Below are positions 1 to 13,031 of a stretch of 64,000 nt of DNA, piece by piece (position 1 is the first letter of the stretch; every line of letters starts with the position of its first letter). The DNA is from Epiperipatus broadwayi. Lineage: Eukaryota; Onychophora; Udeonychophora; Euonychophora; Peripatidae. The notes under the pieces are model-generated. The model made no database searches. It had not been told where the DNA came from and was given only the letters and a program-made list of their open reading frames with translations. Location: contig JAQFVV010012537.1 of the NCBI GenBank assembly GCA_028023455.1, forward strand, positions 1,178,001 to 1,242,000, in the 5' to 3' direction. The translations under genes and the position numbers were made by a program.

Positions 1-1840
1 AATGGAAATGATTGTTTATTAAATGAAAAGCAAGCTAGCCTTGGGGCTCATGTGTAATTAAAAAGTCAGATGAAAATTAGATAAGAGAATAAAGAGAAAT
101 TAGCTTGACCAATGAAAGCACCAAACCTCAGCCCGGACCCTAATGAAAATGATGGATTAGTGACGTTTTGTTGGTTGAATCTGTATGGATACTATAAAAA
201 GAGAAATACAGTTTTCCTGAGAGTTTCGAGCTTGATTTGGTGAGACGAACGGTAAGACGCACTTGTCGTTCTCTCTCACTTATTTTAAAAAATGAAAAGA
301 CTGTGATACCAGAATGGAACCGGCTAATGCTACCTCCAGAACATCAGAGCGGTCTTCCAATGGAGATGTCATGGGAATTAAAAACAGGAACCTGGACTCT
401 TCTACCATGAGCTATGAACTTTACAATTTGAAAAAAATAATTAAGAACTTTCGTTCAAACTTTTAAGATTCAGCTAACCTAAATTTAAAAAAAAACCCTC
501 TTATTTGATTTTCAAATTGATAATTAATATTTAAATTATATATATCTGACTTATGTTTCAAATTAATTATAAATGTACATATTTGCTTGCTAAAAGGAAA
601 AAATCATTTCCATTTTATTAATTTTATTTGTATTAATATTTATTGTTTAAATTTTAAATGATGAAATTTAAGTTGGGTATGGACATTGCATGGATTCGTT
701 AGTGGTTAATTATGTTGTGGTTTTCATATTCAATTAGAATATATAGGTCATCGATGTCACTGCGGCATCTTATGATGAATGCTATTGGGTTTTCTTGTAT
801 TCCCTCTGCAATTGATGTTATCGATGACTTTGTATTTTGATCGGTTATGTTTATTTTGAAATGTTTTTAACCGTGGAATCTATGCAGCCGATCTATACTC
901 AATATTATAAAACAAATTTTATAAAATTCATCTGTGCGAACGTATCTAAATGTTAAATTTAGGTCGGACGTGAATGGCTATATAGTTTTGTAAAGTTATA
1001 TTAAAGAAGGCTAATCTTAGGTTATTCGTTTCGTAGTTGAATTAGGTCAATGGATTGGATATATTTGTGTAATTAGTAGATGTAGTATGAGTTTCGCTAC
1101 ATGCAGAATCGCTGTATACACCACACCAACCCTTTGCCTATGGATGGGATTGTAAGTCGGTAAAAAGGACCGCGGTCCCTTCCTATGGAGTTTTTATTTT
1201 ATTGTTCTTCTTGCCATACAGATGTAACATTCCTGTATTGGTCAAGAGTCAATGTCTTCTCTAACTATACTGTTCAGATGTCCATTCCTGACAGTATAGT
1301 ATATTTGTGATGTTGTATTTCATGCTACACTGAATACATAAATGTATCAGATGGATTGACGCTGGTTTGACTGTGAACTTTTGGCCTAAGGTTAAATAAG
1401 GGAAAGAATATTTTCTTTTCAAATGCAGATCTATGTAGTCTATTCATACTCGACCCTCTAAATAAAATATTAAACTCATTATTGCAATCTATTTAAATGT
1501 AAAATTAAAAGTTAATATAAAAATCTAAATGTTAAATCTATTCCTCAGAATTTAAAATGATTCAAAATTTATATGTGCGTAAATAAATATTTTTATGTGT
1601 TAATTTCTGGCAGTGGCTTTTATTTTTTTATATTTAAGATATAAAGTTATATTTTATTATCTCTGCTACTCCCTGAGCTAGTGACGTTGGGCTAACGATC
1701 TAAATATTTAAATAAAGTGGAATCTTAACAGCGCGTATCTGCCTACTTTATAAATTTTTCTAGGCTCAAATGCCTAGATGGCGCCCTTGTAGTGCAGATT
1801 GCGGTTAGATTCGATAGTCACTTTCTTTTGGATCGTTATA
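1..1840 (+). repeat. Long LTR-like repeat, copy 1 (cut by the window's left edge)
   Basis: This is a non-coding repeat found again at 19832-21650 (same strand, roughly 85% identical by eye) and, more diverged, at 21680-23360 (opposite strand). Copy 2 shows that the repeat begins TGTAAATGG, so only about four bases are missing here. It ends CGTTATA, directly before an (AT)n run at 1841-1852. The TG start, a near-CA end, a promoter-like block near 160-200 and AATAAA signals suit a solo LTR of about 1.85 kb. No retrotransposon interior lies next to it. It shares an end motif and a CCGCTACGTGCAGGA-like internal motif with the Gypsy LTR at 48551-51432, so the two families may be related. The LTR identity is inferred; the repeat itself is directly visible. 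Confidence 0.7.
161..200 (+). promoter_or_regulatory. Putative LTR promoter: TGACGT site and TATA box
   Basis: TGACGT (161-166, a CRE/ATF-type half site) is followed about 27 bp later by TATAAAAA (193-200). The same pair with the same spacing is kept in copy 2 (TGACGT at 20000, TATA at 20032), although surrounding bases have changed. Conservation between diverged copies suggests a core promoter of the LTR-like element. Function is inferred. Confidence 0.4.
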
Positions 1841-1852
1841 ATATATATATAT

Positions 1853-2469
1853 AGTGAGGATACCATAAAGCAACCACACAAAATCCATCATAAAGACTGA
1901 ATGTAACAACACAACCAAAAGCTGATTATTGATTATATGTTAATGTTTGTAGAAAATTGTCAGTTAAAATTATATTATTGACGATACTGATTTGTATATA
2001 TACCAAACCCTTAAACGCAAGTGAGTAAAATTTCTAAGAACAAAAGAAAGAAATCATTAATGATAAATTTATTATAATGATAAATTTATTATTATTATTA
2101 ATCCAGCATAAAATTATAAAAAGACAAAAGTGACATTAACAATGAAAACAAAGCGTGAACTTGAAATCACAATCTGAAAATAAAAACATAAGACAAGATA
2201 GAACGCTTTCATTCTTTTTTTTTTCCAAAAATATATTTAATAGAACTTTAGATACAAAAAAAAATTACAGAAAACCTGATTGTCTTAAAACTGTGGAGTT
2301 AGAGGTCTCTAATCCATTGGAAAGTTGGTTATTTCAGTTAGAAGTCTATGGAAAAATTCAGTCTGGTAAAATTCACCAATGTCTAGGATTCCATATGTAG
2401 CCATTCAGAGGCTAACATGCAATCTCTGAGGCAAACCCCTTTAAAAAGCTTTATGAAGTATTCCAATAT
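1853..2469. other. AT-rich intergenic/intronic stretch
   Basis: I see no recognisable gene or repeat here. The 81-codon open frame at 2155-2400 resembles no known family and has low-complexity composition. Confidence 0.4.
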
Positions 2470-4130
2470 ATTTAGATTAGAATCACTGAAAATGTATTTA
2501 TATCTGACAAGCCAGATTGCAAAAGAAAAAACACAGATAGTCTGATTTTTGAAAAAATACCCGACTTTACTGCATTTTGTATAAGTAGGACATCTCTGTG
2601 ATCATGGGAGACCTTTTCATTGATGAACCTCCTAACTGGACCAAGAGCTGGACATGTATGGATGATATGAGTGATGGTTTCATCTGCCAAAGAACACAGT
2701 TGTCACTAGGGGTTGAGATTGTTGAAGCCTCTTTGCCACACAAGAAAGTGGTTCGTCGGTAGAGAGAAGAGGTGGCATTTCAGCAAGAAGTCTATGAATT
2801 TAGGTTCTAGGAACCACCTTTTTAATTTCTTTATTAGTAGTTTATTAGTTAGTCCTAGAGTGTTATGCAGTGGCAGTAGATCTGGATGTTTCAGTTTGTA
2901 TGTCTCCCAGTAAGTGGTCTTTCTTTCTAAAACAGGATTTATCAAATTTATAGTGGAAGTCACATAGTCCGATAGATTAGTTAACCACTTGCTACCTGAA
3001 GGAGGAGGGGTGGCAGTGGGTGTTACAGGCAGTGCTGAAATCAGGTTAGCTTGTTTAAAGTGAGTCAACCTAACAACCGCAATTGCCTTCTGTAAGTACA
3101 ATATGGAGACCAAGCCCATTTAGTTCTCTCGGCATATGTGTTTTTCTTATGCTTATGGCAACCATCTTGGTCTTCCAAAACAGCTTAGAGCAAAGAGAGT
3201 TCAATGAGGTCTTGAAAGCTTTGGTAGGCTTTATTATGGGTAGAAAGTAGCTGAGCCTGGGGAAAACTAACATATTTAACAATGTAGTCTTGCCTGGCAG
3301 AGAGAGTGTAACTTTAGACAGCTGTGTAGTAATCTTCCTTGTTTTTTTTTCAGGGTTAGAGCTCTGTAATTCCTTGGCCATGGCAAGTCTAGTCTTGGCT
3401 ATGGGGAAACCCTAAAACTTTTGAGGTTGGGTGGTGAACATGGATGGTATTGTTTTGCCAGACCTAATGTTCCACATAGAAGATTTGTTGTAGTTTATCC
3501 GTAGATTCAATTTCTTGGAGTATTTATTAATAATTTACAACAACGTTTGGACATGACTGTGGTCAGGCAGAAAGATTGAGACATCATCTACATAAGATAT
3601 ATGGTGTATTTGACATTGTAAGGATGGTATTAAGATTCCAGATAGTTTGTGTTCAATTTCAATGAGAAAGGGATTGATGTATATAATGAAGGATAGTGTT
3701 GTGATGGGATCCTTGGGGAATGGACAGTTGAGGCTTAAAATGATCTGATATTCTCCCATCAAGGGTGGTGAAACAGGATTGATTTGCTATAATATTTATA
3801 TAAACTTCTGGAACCTGACAATGTTTTAGGGTGTGTAGCAGGACAGATGGCATGACATAGTCGAAGGCCGAGGTGAAATCTAATTGAATCACTAGGGGCT
3901 TGGACTTTCTGTGCGTGCGTACATATTCCGTGGTAAAAAATATTGAACAGCGTCTAAGACTCCCTTCCGAGCAAATTGGTGCCTGGAGATCTTGGAAAGT
4001 AGCTGATCTTGAATTTTGTCCTTTACTATTGATTCGATTGTTTTTATTAATAAAGGTATCATTAAAATCGGACGCAGATTAAAGAACTCAACTATAATAT
4101 ATCTTCGGTTTGATGGTAGATGTGTTTAAT
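2470..4130 (-). pseudogene. Decayed reverse transcriptase of a LINE (same family as 38215-43030)
   Basis: Read on the minus strand, pieces in several frames line up in order with ORF2 of the LINE at 39525-42750. From high to low coordinates these are an RT segment with PILMIPLLIKTIES, a motif-A remnant QLDFTSAFD (3892 downwards), a motif B remnant SIPQGS, a segment ending VFPRLSYFLPIIKP (3381 downwards), and a C-terminal finger remnant DETITHIIHTCP (2690 downwards). Frames are broken many times and the YIDD motif is destroyed. This copy is old and dead. It lies in the same orientation as the host gene. Confidence 0.75.
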
Positions 4131-5240
4131 AGCATCTCCCAGTTTGCTGAATTTTAAGATTGAAAACCTCATTTGTTGGAAAAGAGAACAAGTTGCACTC
4201 ATTATTAGTTGTACTTAGAATAAGGGTGTATTCACTATGGTAATGTAAAAATGAGTTGAACAAGTGTGGTGGGATTCGTGAGTTGAATTGTAGATTTACT
4301 GTCTCATAATTATCAAGTGGGGTGAGTGAGTTTAGATGTTTCATTTGGGTTGTGATTTCATCATTTATAGGTGTATTGTTATCATCTGTTACAAAGTCCA
4401 AGATGAGATTATTACATTTGAAGCTTTATTATCGAGTACTACTGCATAGTTCTTACTGTTTGTTTGCTCTGAATTGTTCGATTTACGTTGAGGTTGATTT
4501 AATAAATAGGTTTCTTTTTTTGATGCTGTATGGTCATTAACTTGTGTAACATTGGATTTATTTTGAGTGTTTAATGTTAGAAAATCATTGTTGTGAAGAT
4601 TTTGTGCTACTCGTAACATAGGCACTTTATCGTGATTTAAATTTATTGCTTTATTTTTATCACTGTTTTGAACCTGAGTTTTTTTATTTAATTCTTTAGT
4701 GTCTCGCATTAGAGCCTGATACAATTGTTTTCTGGCTTGTTACGGTGAATGTTGGGGTGCTTTCGGTGTAGTGCCACCTGCATTTTTATAGCTCACCGTA
4801 ACTTCTTTTGCAATACCAATTTCTGTAATTGATGTTATTTTTGGTGATATTTTCATGTTTTACATTGTTTAAAGTTGTGATTTCATTGGTAAAGTTTGTT
4901 TTTGGAAAACTTGCAATAGTGATCTTTTTATTAGAACTTGTTATTGCTGTAATTTGCTTTTTACAGCCAGTGGCGATTTCTTTTTGATTTGGCTGTTTAA
5001 ATCCTGGCATAATGTTACTAGAATTATCTATTTTATCTGCTTTACAGGGTTTATATTGATACCAAGAGCTTACACTTTCCCTAAGTTGAGGGGTCATGGA
5101 AAGCTTAGTTGAGGTGTCTCTAACATTATTCTCATTTCTAGATCTAGTAAGGGAGGATGACCCTAGACTTTGTTGTCTAGAAAAGGTAGTCATCTTCTCA
5201 TTTTTGATGTTTAAATGGATAAACACAATAAAAACCACTT
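4131..5240 (-). pseudogene. Probable ORF1-like remnant upstream of the decayed LINE
   Basis: Two minus-strand open frames (5238-4786, 150 codons; 4724-4389, 111 codons) encode Asn/Lys/Ser/Thr-rich, low-complexity protein. They sit just upstream of the RT remnant. ORF1 of the better copy at 38379-39518 has the same composition, so this is most simply its gag-like ORF1 with the endonuclease section deleted. I see no zinc knuckle. Assignment rests on position and composition only. Confidence 0.4.
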
Positions 5241-7102
5241 ACTTTGACTACTCCTAGGCTGATTGGAACACTTTTTTAATATAATTATTAATTCTGCTTT
5301 TTTTCTTGCTATACGATGTACACATGAGATAATCATTAGGCACCATCTTTTTAAGACAAAAGGAAGGCAAATAAATTATGTTGTCAAGAAAGGATACTTG
5401 ATAAATTGTTAAAATCAATTTATTTGTCATATTAACTACTCTTACTATTAAAGTTCATAAACCACTATGATTGCAAATTGAGGAAGTTGATTAAAGAATC
5501 CACCTTAATTCTATAAAGCTTACATTTTAAATCTAAATTATAAGCTAAAAAAAAAAACCATGCATAGGTAAGAAGTGATAAAACATCATGGGGATTGAGC
5601 TGTTCATCATGCAATCATGATTTCAGATAAGATTATCATTTCAAATTAACATCATGATGACCACAATAAAAAGAGCTACAAGGTGCTACAGTAAAGCAAA
5701 GAATGATCTCAGCACAGAAAAGGTAGTTTGTAAAAGAGTCTGAATCACCAACATGAAGACCCAGATAGCAATTGAAGATTATCTGATGGATTATCATTCA
5801 GTTCAGGCAAAGGAACTTTCTTAAGACCAAAAAAACTTAGATATCTCACAATCCAGATTACAAGATGTTGAACTATGGCTAGATAATGGATTAACATCCC
5901 AAATTATATATTTATATATATTTTTTATTATTATTTTACTTTGTTAAATTGGTTTCTTTCTTTTGAAACAGAGTCAATCCATCCAATTTCCAATTATTCT
6001 AGAGGGAGGGAGCCATCAATTCTATTTTTTTTATTTTTCATTTAATAATAAAATTTAGGAAGAGACTCCAGACTTGCTTGCCAATAGTACATCAGTCTAC
6101 TGACTTAAAAAGTGAGATTTTAATCTTATTCAATATTAAGCATTCATACTTTGACAGTTACAATATTTTTTATGTTCAATGTTTGTGTTAAATAATTAGT
6201 TATTTGGAATGAATGACTAAACCCTTGGATGATTGGTCTGTCCTATCATAGATTTATATTACATCAGAATAGGAAGGGGGGGTTCAGAATATAAGAGCAA
6301 CCTTCAAGAAATTTTCAAATATATATATAGATGGATCAGAAATTAATGAGCAACTGATATTAGAAATTTTAGTTAGCAGAGTTAATTGTTAAAATATAGC
6401 TCTCTTTTGTTTATATTGTATTCGATTGTAATGTTGAAATAATTAAATTAGAATAGTGAATGACTATCTTTCATAGGGATCAAAGGTATAAGTTAGTAAA
6501 TAGTTGATAAACACAAATGAAGGATGCTCATGCCTACCCAATTATTAAATTAATCAAAACACATTATTTTTGCTATACAACAATCATGAATGGCAACCAC
6601 TATCAAAATTAATTTATTAAATATTAAATTAAATGTCTGTTGTTTGATTTTTGTATTGTTCAATTAATCACATTATATGCATATCCAATGCACACATCAG
6701 ATATGGAATGATCATACATTGAAATAAAGTACATGTACATTCTCCTTGAGTTTAAACTCTTTGGCACAATGAGGATCAAGGAGAGGTGAAGTAAGGGAAG
6801 TTGTGCAAGTGTGAATCCTATTCTATTCAATCATTGATCCATAGGATCACTTCCTAAAACTTAGATAAATCATCAAATAACTGACATGCCTTATTATGTG
6901 TAATGCCTACCTAGAAGATCAAGTGGGAGACCACAGTTAAATACACCTCACAAGGAGAATAGTTCACTCATTACATATGCTGCTCTAAATTGTGGGGCTC
7001 TCAAATAAGAGCATGACAGTATAGTTTTAATATCATCATGTGTGACGTAACCAATCATAGGGGCATAAATCACATCACCAATCTATTAAACTTGACCATC
7101 TC

Positions 7103-7151
<49 letters not shown>

Positions 7152-7679
7152 TCAGTGTATGGAGTTTTTTTAATTTTTAATTATTTTAATTAGAAAATTC
7201 ATTACTTAGGACAGTAGCCAATCAAGGCAAGCCTTATAAGAAAAAAATTAAAACTGTCAGACTATTGTAATCAAAAGGAGAAGATTGTGGGCAGTTAACC
7301 TTGATTAACTACTGGCCTAAATAAAGTGCTTTCTAATTAAATAACTATGAATGGAAACTCTATTTCATTTAAACATCCAGAAAAAGAGAGCCATAATGAT
7401 ATAATATGTAAGTAGGGAATTGTTTAGGACATTGCTGATAAGAGAGAAGAGGCGCAATATTTTGGCATAGTAATAATATGAATTTAAACCATTTTGCATT
7501 TATCTGATATTTATTTCCTAATAATTAAAAAACCTCAATTTCACTAGTAAAAGATCAAACCCCCACCCCCACTGAAAACCTTAAACAAAATACTAGGCTA
7601 GGGATATAGATAGATCAACACTAAATTGAGATTTAATAAGAACTATATCTATTGATTATAAAAGCTAACAATAGATGGA
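5241..7679. other. AT-rich stretch without recognisable genes
   Basis: Both strands carry only short, low-complexity frames. The one clear structure is the (AT)n run at 7109-7144. I see no exon-like cysteine-rich segment and no clear transposon ends. Confidence 0.4.
7109..7144. repeat. (AT)n microsatellite
   Basis: About 18 uninterrupted AT dinucleotides. Confidence 0.95.
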
Positions 7680-8960
7680 AGAGCTGGAATAAATTTAATA
7701 ATTTGTGGATGATGTCTTCTTGTGCACAAAAAGAAAGGAAGATATGGAAGTTATGCTGAGGACATGTACATGGGTGAATAAAGAGTTGGGGATTAAATTT
7801 AGTGAACAAAAATCAAAAGTAATGAAGATTAATATTGGGGAAAGAAAACACAAAGGATTTTTATTGGGGGATATAAAGTTAAGTGTTGTGAATAAATATA
7901 ACTATTTGAGAATTGTCTTAAATAATCAGAGAAATTGCTTGGATGAATGTGAGAAAAAATTGATAAATGAAACAAAGAACGAAAAGGGACTGATAAAGAA
8001 ATTGACAGTGTTTTCATATAATAAATATGATGTAGTTAGAATTATATGGGAGCGGCAGTAGCAGGGTTAACATATGTAACAATGCATAATGTGTTAGAAA
8101 AAGTACAAAGAGAAGTAGGAAGTCATACATTAGATGCAGATGTGTGGACAGAAAGGGAGGCAATTCAAGGAGAAATGGGATAGTCAAGTTTTTATATGAG
8201 AGATGCAAAAAGCAAAATGAAAATGTTCAGTAGATTGCAGTTTATGGATAATAAGAAAATAGCCAAAATAGTATTTAATTGGATTATGAGTAAAGGGCAG
8301 GAAACAAGTTGGGTGAGAAAGGTGGTATGATATGCAGAAGATTTGGATAAAGAATTTATTTTAGGATACTTATACAAAAGATGGGATGATTGTGTAAGGA
8401 GAATAGTTAGTTGAGTGTAATAGTTTCAAGGAATGGGATAGAAGAATAGATGCAATAATAAAGAATAGGGAGTTGGAGAGATAAAGAACTAATATGGAGA
8501 GTAAAAAATAGTTTAAATATATATAAAAATAAACAGAATATTGAATGTGATAACATTTATGATAATAGCAAGGTAAGCAGTTTACTGTTAAGACTTGAAC
8601 AGGATCTTTAACAACAAGGGAATATACACATGAATGGAAAAAATATGGGTGATTTAATCTGCAAGTTGTGTAAGGAAAGCATAGAAAATATTAGGCATCT
8701 GTTAATGGTGTAAATGCTTGCAAGTAGAAAGGACACAAATAATGAAGTTGTGGGAAAATAAATATAAACAAAGGAATTATATAGAATGTGGGTTCTTGGT
8801 TTTTATGCTGGATTTGGAAAAAGGTAGGGGAATTTAGATATAAAGACCATTGAGTTGACAAAGATTATGTTGTGGATATGAGATGAGCACATAGAGAAGA
8901 ATATGGAAAAAAATTAGAGTGGAGAAAGGAAAGGGAAGATAAAGTGGCATAATAGGCTTC
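7680..8960 (+). pseudogene. Decayed LINE reverse transcriptase, second family
   Basis: The frame at 7705-8061 begins VDDVFLCTKRKEDMEVML, a degenerate RT motif C (usual F/YxDD) followed by the helix typical of LINE RTs, then KSKVM and a YNYL-type stretch. Downstream, in broken frames, come QREVGSHTL, SSFYMRDAKSKMKMFSRLQ and a C-terminal finger-like C-x2-C...H piece (ICKLC...IRHLL, near 8660-8705). The order matches the last third of a non-LTR ORF2. The N-terminal RT and endonuclease are missing, as expected of a 5'-truncated insertion. It differs from both the 38 kb LINE and the RTE element. Confidence 0.65.
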
Positions 8961-10394
8961 TCTGGGCATAGTAGCTAAGAGATTCCTGGCTCTGATAAAG
9001 GAGAAGTAACAGTACACTTTTATCTCATATCATTATCAGTAGCAGCAAATAATACTTAATAATTAAAAATTTAATCGATACAAAAAATAGAACAATATTT
9101 TATATCAAATGATAATATAATCAATTAATTGCTTTCATAAAATAAGCTTGGTAATCATTATTCTCAGTAACATTTCAAAATAATGTACTATATGAAAGTT
9201 TTTATTGCTGATATATAAATTCTTATATATTTTTTATAATATTGTTTAAAAAACAAACAACATTATATATCTTTCAATTTTGAATAATTTTTGACCATAT
9301 ATGCAAATATTTAGCATTATTATTTTAACTATAAAATGTTCTTTAATCGTGCAGATTCAACACCATTTCCATATGAGTAACAATAAATTCAGCAAGGTTT
9401 TCAAATGAAGAAATGGATGAATTTGTGATGTGATTGTTCTCTGAGCCTGCATAAAGAATGAAATATTATTCACTTATTGATTAAAAACAGATAAATCTAG
9501 GGATGCTTTCCAATGAGTTGAAGTAATTAAATCCTCCACTTAAATGAACACAATATTTTCAATCATGTGAACAAAACAATCTTCAATCTGATCATTCCCA
9601 TTAGACTTGAAAGGGTAAGCATAGCAATTATTTCTAATGATTTTCTTTTTAGCTCTTCATAAATTATCTACTATTTTATTTCAGAGCTTAAATTTTAATC
9701 CTGATTAACCAATGGAAACCAAATATACATTTGTGTCTTGAAACCATTTTTATTTATTTTACACTTTTTAAATTAATGACCTGAGATTCAAAATATATAT
9801 AACTTATTTGCTTATATATTTTAATGATATCAGTTTGATGCTTTTACTAAAAACTATATATACCAAGTGAAACATTGTGTGAGTCTACACTTATTTTTAA
9901 CATCAGTTTTAGAACCAGTAATATTGTTTCTCTGCTTCAAAATAATCTAATGTAAAATGGTAGTGTCACTGAAATAGTTAAACTAGTTTTCAGCAATTGA
10001 CTTTAAGATTACTGTTCTTAATACAGATGTTTAAAGTAAGCTATGAAAGCTATTTGATACTCAATTGTCATACAAATGAGTCACTAACATGTGTATAGCT
10101 TTTGTATAGGGCCAGTTTTATACAGTTATATAAGTTAGTTTAGATTCAAAAAACTTCATTTGAATATTAGTCAAAAGTTTGGATAGTATTTTAAAATGTG
10201 ACTGCTGGATGTTTGTAAAAGTCTAATGCTCATCACTGAAGGTCATTTCTATAGAAAACACTCTGGAACATTGATTTGTACTACAATCTAATATTTATTG
10301 ATTACTTAAATTACAATAAATGGCTCCCAAAGTAAATCAAATGATTTTCCTCTTCCTAATATAGAAGGTATAGTTCTATCACAAGCATTGCAAG
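8961..10394. other. AT-rich stretch without recognisable genes
   Basis: No open frame of note, no clear repeat ends and no exon signature on the minus strand. Confidence 0.4.
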
Positions 10395-10660
10395 TAATCA
10401 ACTAATTTATTATTCAGGAGTTCATAAAAAGATGGAGCATCAGAAATGACAGATCTGGAGCTTCTATCCAGGGATTTTGAACTCCAGAATTGTGACTATA
10501 CTACAACATTAATTAAATCATTCAGAACTCAAATTAATTGACTGATTTATTATTTGGAAATTCTTAAAAAGTTTTTAACATTGGTAGTGATAAGTCTAAA
10601 ATTTTGATCCATGGACTTTGCAGTTCAGAATATGCTATTCTACCACTACGGTAAGTAATG
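10395..10660 (-). repeat. Two tandem tRNA-derived SINE-like units
   Basis: On the minus strand two diverged units of roughly 130 bp follow each other. Each has a polymerase III B-box-like segment (GGAGTTCAAAATCC in one, GAACTGCAAAGTCC in the other). The second also has an A-box-like TAGTGGTAGAATAGC the right distance upstream. A third, related copy lies on the plus strand at 53165-53290 and shares the 3' part (TTATGAACTCCT...AATAAA). tRNA-derived SINEs are the best explanation; the exact tRNA source is not identifiable. Confidence 0.5.
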
Positions 10661-11049
10661 CAAAGCTTGATGCAATGGCTATGCATAATAAAAAGAGGTT
10701 AACCTAACATATTGAACAGTCTTTTTGCAATACTTGAGATATACAGAGCTTTATTATAACTTGAGTCAGAAGGCATATTTATAGTTTGTTTTAAAATGTA
10801 TTTACCACATATAAGTATAAGAAAAAACCAACACGAAAACATGCTCATAAATTGTAGACATGTTCAATCTTTATTAAATTTAAAATCTATAACTAGGATT
10901 AAAAGAACGAGAGGGAAAAAAAATAAAAGTAAGTTTTCATACTATTTTCTTTTGATTAAAGTTGAATATGCTACAGATGACAGGCATGTCAGAAGCTATC
11001 CATAACTTAATAAATTTTATGAAGGTAATTTCATTTTGTTATTTACGCA
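10661..11049. other. AT-rich stretch without recognisable features
   Basis: The open frame at 10796-11005 is lysine/serine-rich and matches no family I know. Confidence 0.4.
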
Positions 11050-11135
11050 TATAGTCGAGAAGTCAGCGCGACTACCTTATACTTTCAGGCAGTTGCCCGG
11101 GTTGCGAGTTCACATCCTGGCCGATGCTATGAAAA
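11050..11135 (+). repeat. tRNA-like SINE head
   Basis: A GC-richer island in AT-rich DNA. It has an acceptor-like pairing between ATAGTCG (11051-11057) and CGATGCTAT (about 11122-11130), an A-box remnant around GTCAGCGCGACTACC (from 11062) and a good B box, AGTTCACATCC (11107-11117). The arms do not fold into a complete modern tRNA, so this looks like a tRNA-derived SINE or a tRNA pseudogene rather than a functional tRNA. Confidence 0.5.
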
Positions 11136-11448
11136 ACAAAATTGAAACAGTGAATTGATTATTTTTAATTTTATATATAAAAGGCAACATTAAGGACAAA
11201 TTTTAACACTGACATTTTATCATTTAAAATATTTACATATATGCATATGTGTCCAATGTCACTGAATAATAATTAACAAATGCATCAATCTATAACAGGT
11301 GTTTGAAACTGGAGATTTTCTATATCCATAATTCAAATACAAGCATCTAAGTAAAATTAGGCTGCAGAAAGGAGTTTGCTATTAACTGAAAGGAAACCCT
11401 TGGATTCCTCTTGGAGGCCTTAGAGGAACCTAGCAGGAAAAATTCCTA

Positions 11449-12480
11449 ATGTCCCTCCATACATTCTTGTCATTGCAGCTGTTATTGCTATGTGATTATT
11501 CATATAGTATACGAACATGGATGGGCCGCTCACCAACACACATTAGCCAGTGTGGTGAGTTTATTGGCTTTTTACCTCCGAGTTTAAGAATAGTTTTTCC
11601 AATATATACAATCATGACAGACAAAAATAAATCATGGCCCTTATTCCCAGGAGGCTGTAAAGTCACCAACCAAGGCAGCGGTTGGTGGCCGAAGGTGGAG
11701 GGTGCTAAGAATCCCCTGATTACGGACTCAGGCTGCCATCTGATGATGACTTTTTATTTACGTACTTACAACTGCAGATCATTTTCAAGTGAAGGAAGAT
11801 TGCAAGAGTTAGAAGAAGAACTGTCTTATATTAATTGGGCCATTATTGGACTTTGTGAAGGTAGAAGAAAAGGTGAAGAAACAGTTGATTTAAAAAGTGG
11901 ACATATACTCTACTATAAAGGCACAAATATTGGAAATACAAGTGAAGTAGGATTCATTATAAATAAAAAATGGAATAATAATATTGTGGAGATTGATGGT
12001 ATAATGGACAGAGTGGCAAGATTAGTTTTACAACTTAATAGCAGATACCAAATGCAGATAATTCAGGTTTATGCCCCAACAAAGTTCTCATAGTGATGAA
12101 GTAGTAAAAGATTTTTATATGGATGTACAAAAGGATTTTGATCAGAGTAAACAACATTTAAAATTGTTATGGGAGACTTTAATGCTAGAATTGGTAAACA
12201 AATGAAAGATGAAAATGCTATAGGTAATTTTGGTTAGAGTAATAGAAATGAGAGAGGACATAGACTTGTTGAGTTTGCAGAAAAAGAAAAACTTTATATT
12301 ATGAATTCTTTTTTGAAAAAAATGTTAAAAGGAAATGGACATGGAAGCATCCAAATGAAGGTACAGCAGAATTGGATTATATTTTGACTAACAGAAAATA
12401 TATATTTCAATATTGTAATGTTCTTAATAAATTTAACACAGGAAGTGATCATCGATTCGTAAGATACATGTTAATGCAAA
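11449..12480 (+). pseudogene. RTE apurinic/apyrimidinic-type endonuclease domain
   Basis: The open frame 11449-12093 runs into the N-terminus of an APE-type endonuclease: NCRSFSSEGRLQELEEEL, then the catalytic-glutamate block GLCEGRRKGEE (usual form SEVRWKG), then IQVYAPT. After a frameshift the domain continues with MGDFNARIG (about 12171), LDYIL (about 12375) and SDHR (about 12447), the remaining active-site motifs. This enzyme nicks target DNA to prime reverse transcription. The first 90 or so codons of the frame are 5'-UTR-like, so the true start is probably nearer 11740. Confidence 0.75.
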
Positions 12481-13031
12481 ACTAGAGAGACAAAAATTAT
12501 TAAAAAAAACAATATTTACAGTTGATATTCATAATCTTCAGAAACATTTTAATGAATTTAAATTAGAACTTACAAATTGGTTTCAAGTATTAGTTGATTT
12601 TGAACATGATTGAGATTTGAATGACCTTAATAGGAAAATAACTGATACACTTTTAAAAACTGCAACAAAGATATGGTAGAAAAAAGCAGCAATTAACCAA
12701 TAAAATTTCTACTGAGACCAGAGAATTTATGAAGAAAGGAAGGAATATGAGGATATACAACAATGATGCATTAAAAAAGATTGAATATCTCGAATTTTGT
12801 AAAATGGTGCGGAAAAGAGTTGAAAATGATATAAGAAAGTATAATTGTGAACTAGCAAGGAAAGCTGTAGAAGAGAATAAAAGTCTAAAGAGTGTAAAAC
12901 AACATTTTGATATTGGTAGGAAATTTATATCTGCAATAAGAAAAAAAGATGGCATTATTACTAAAAAGAGAGATGACATCATGAAATGTGTAGAAGACTT
13001 CTATCTAGAATTATATAGTAATAAAGAATAA

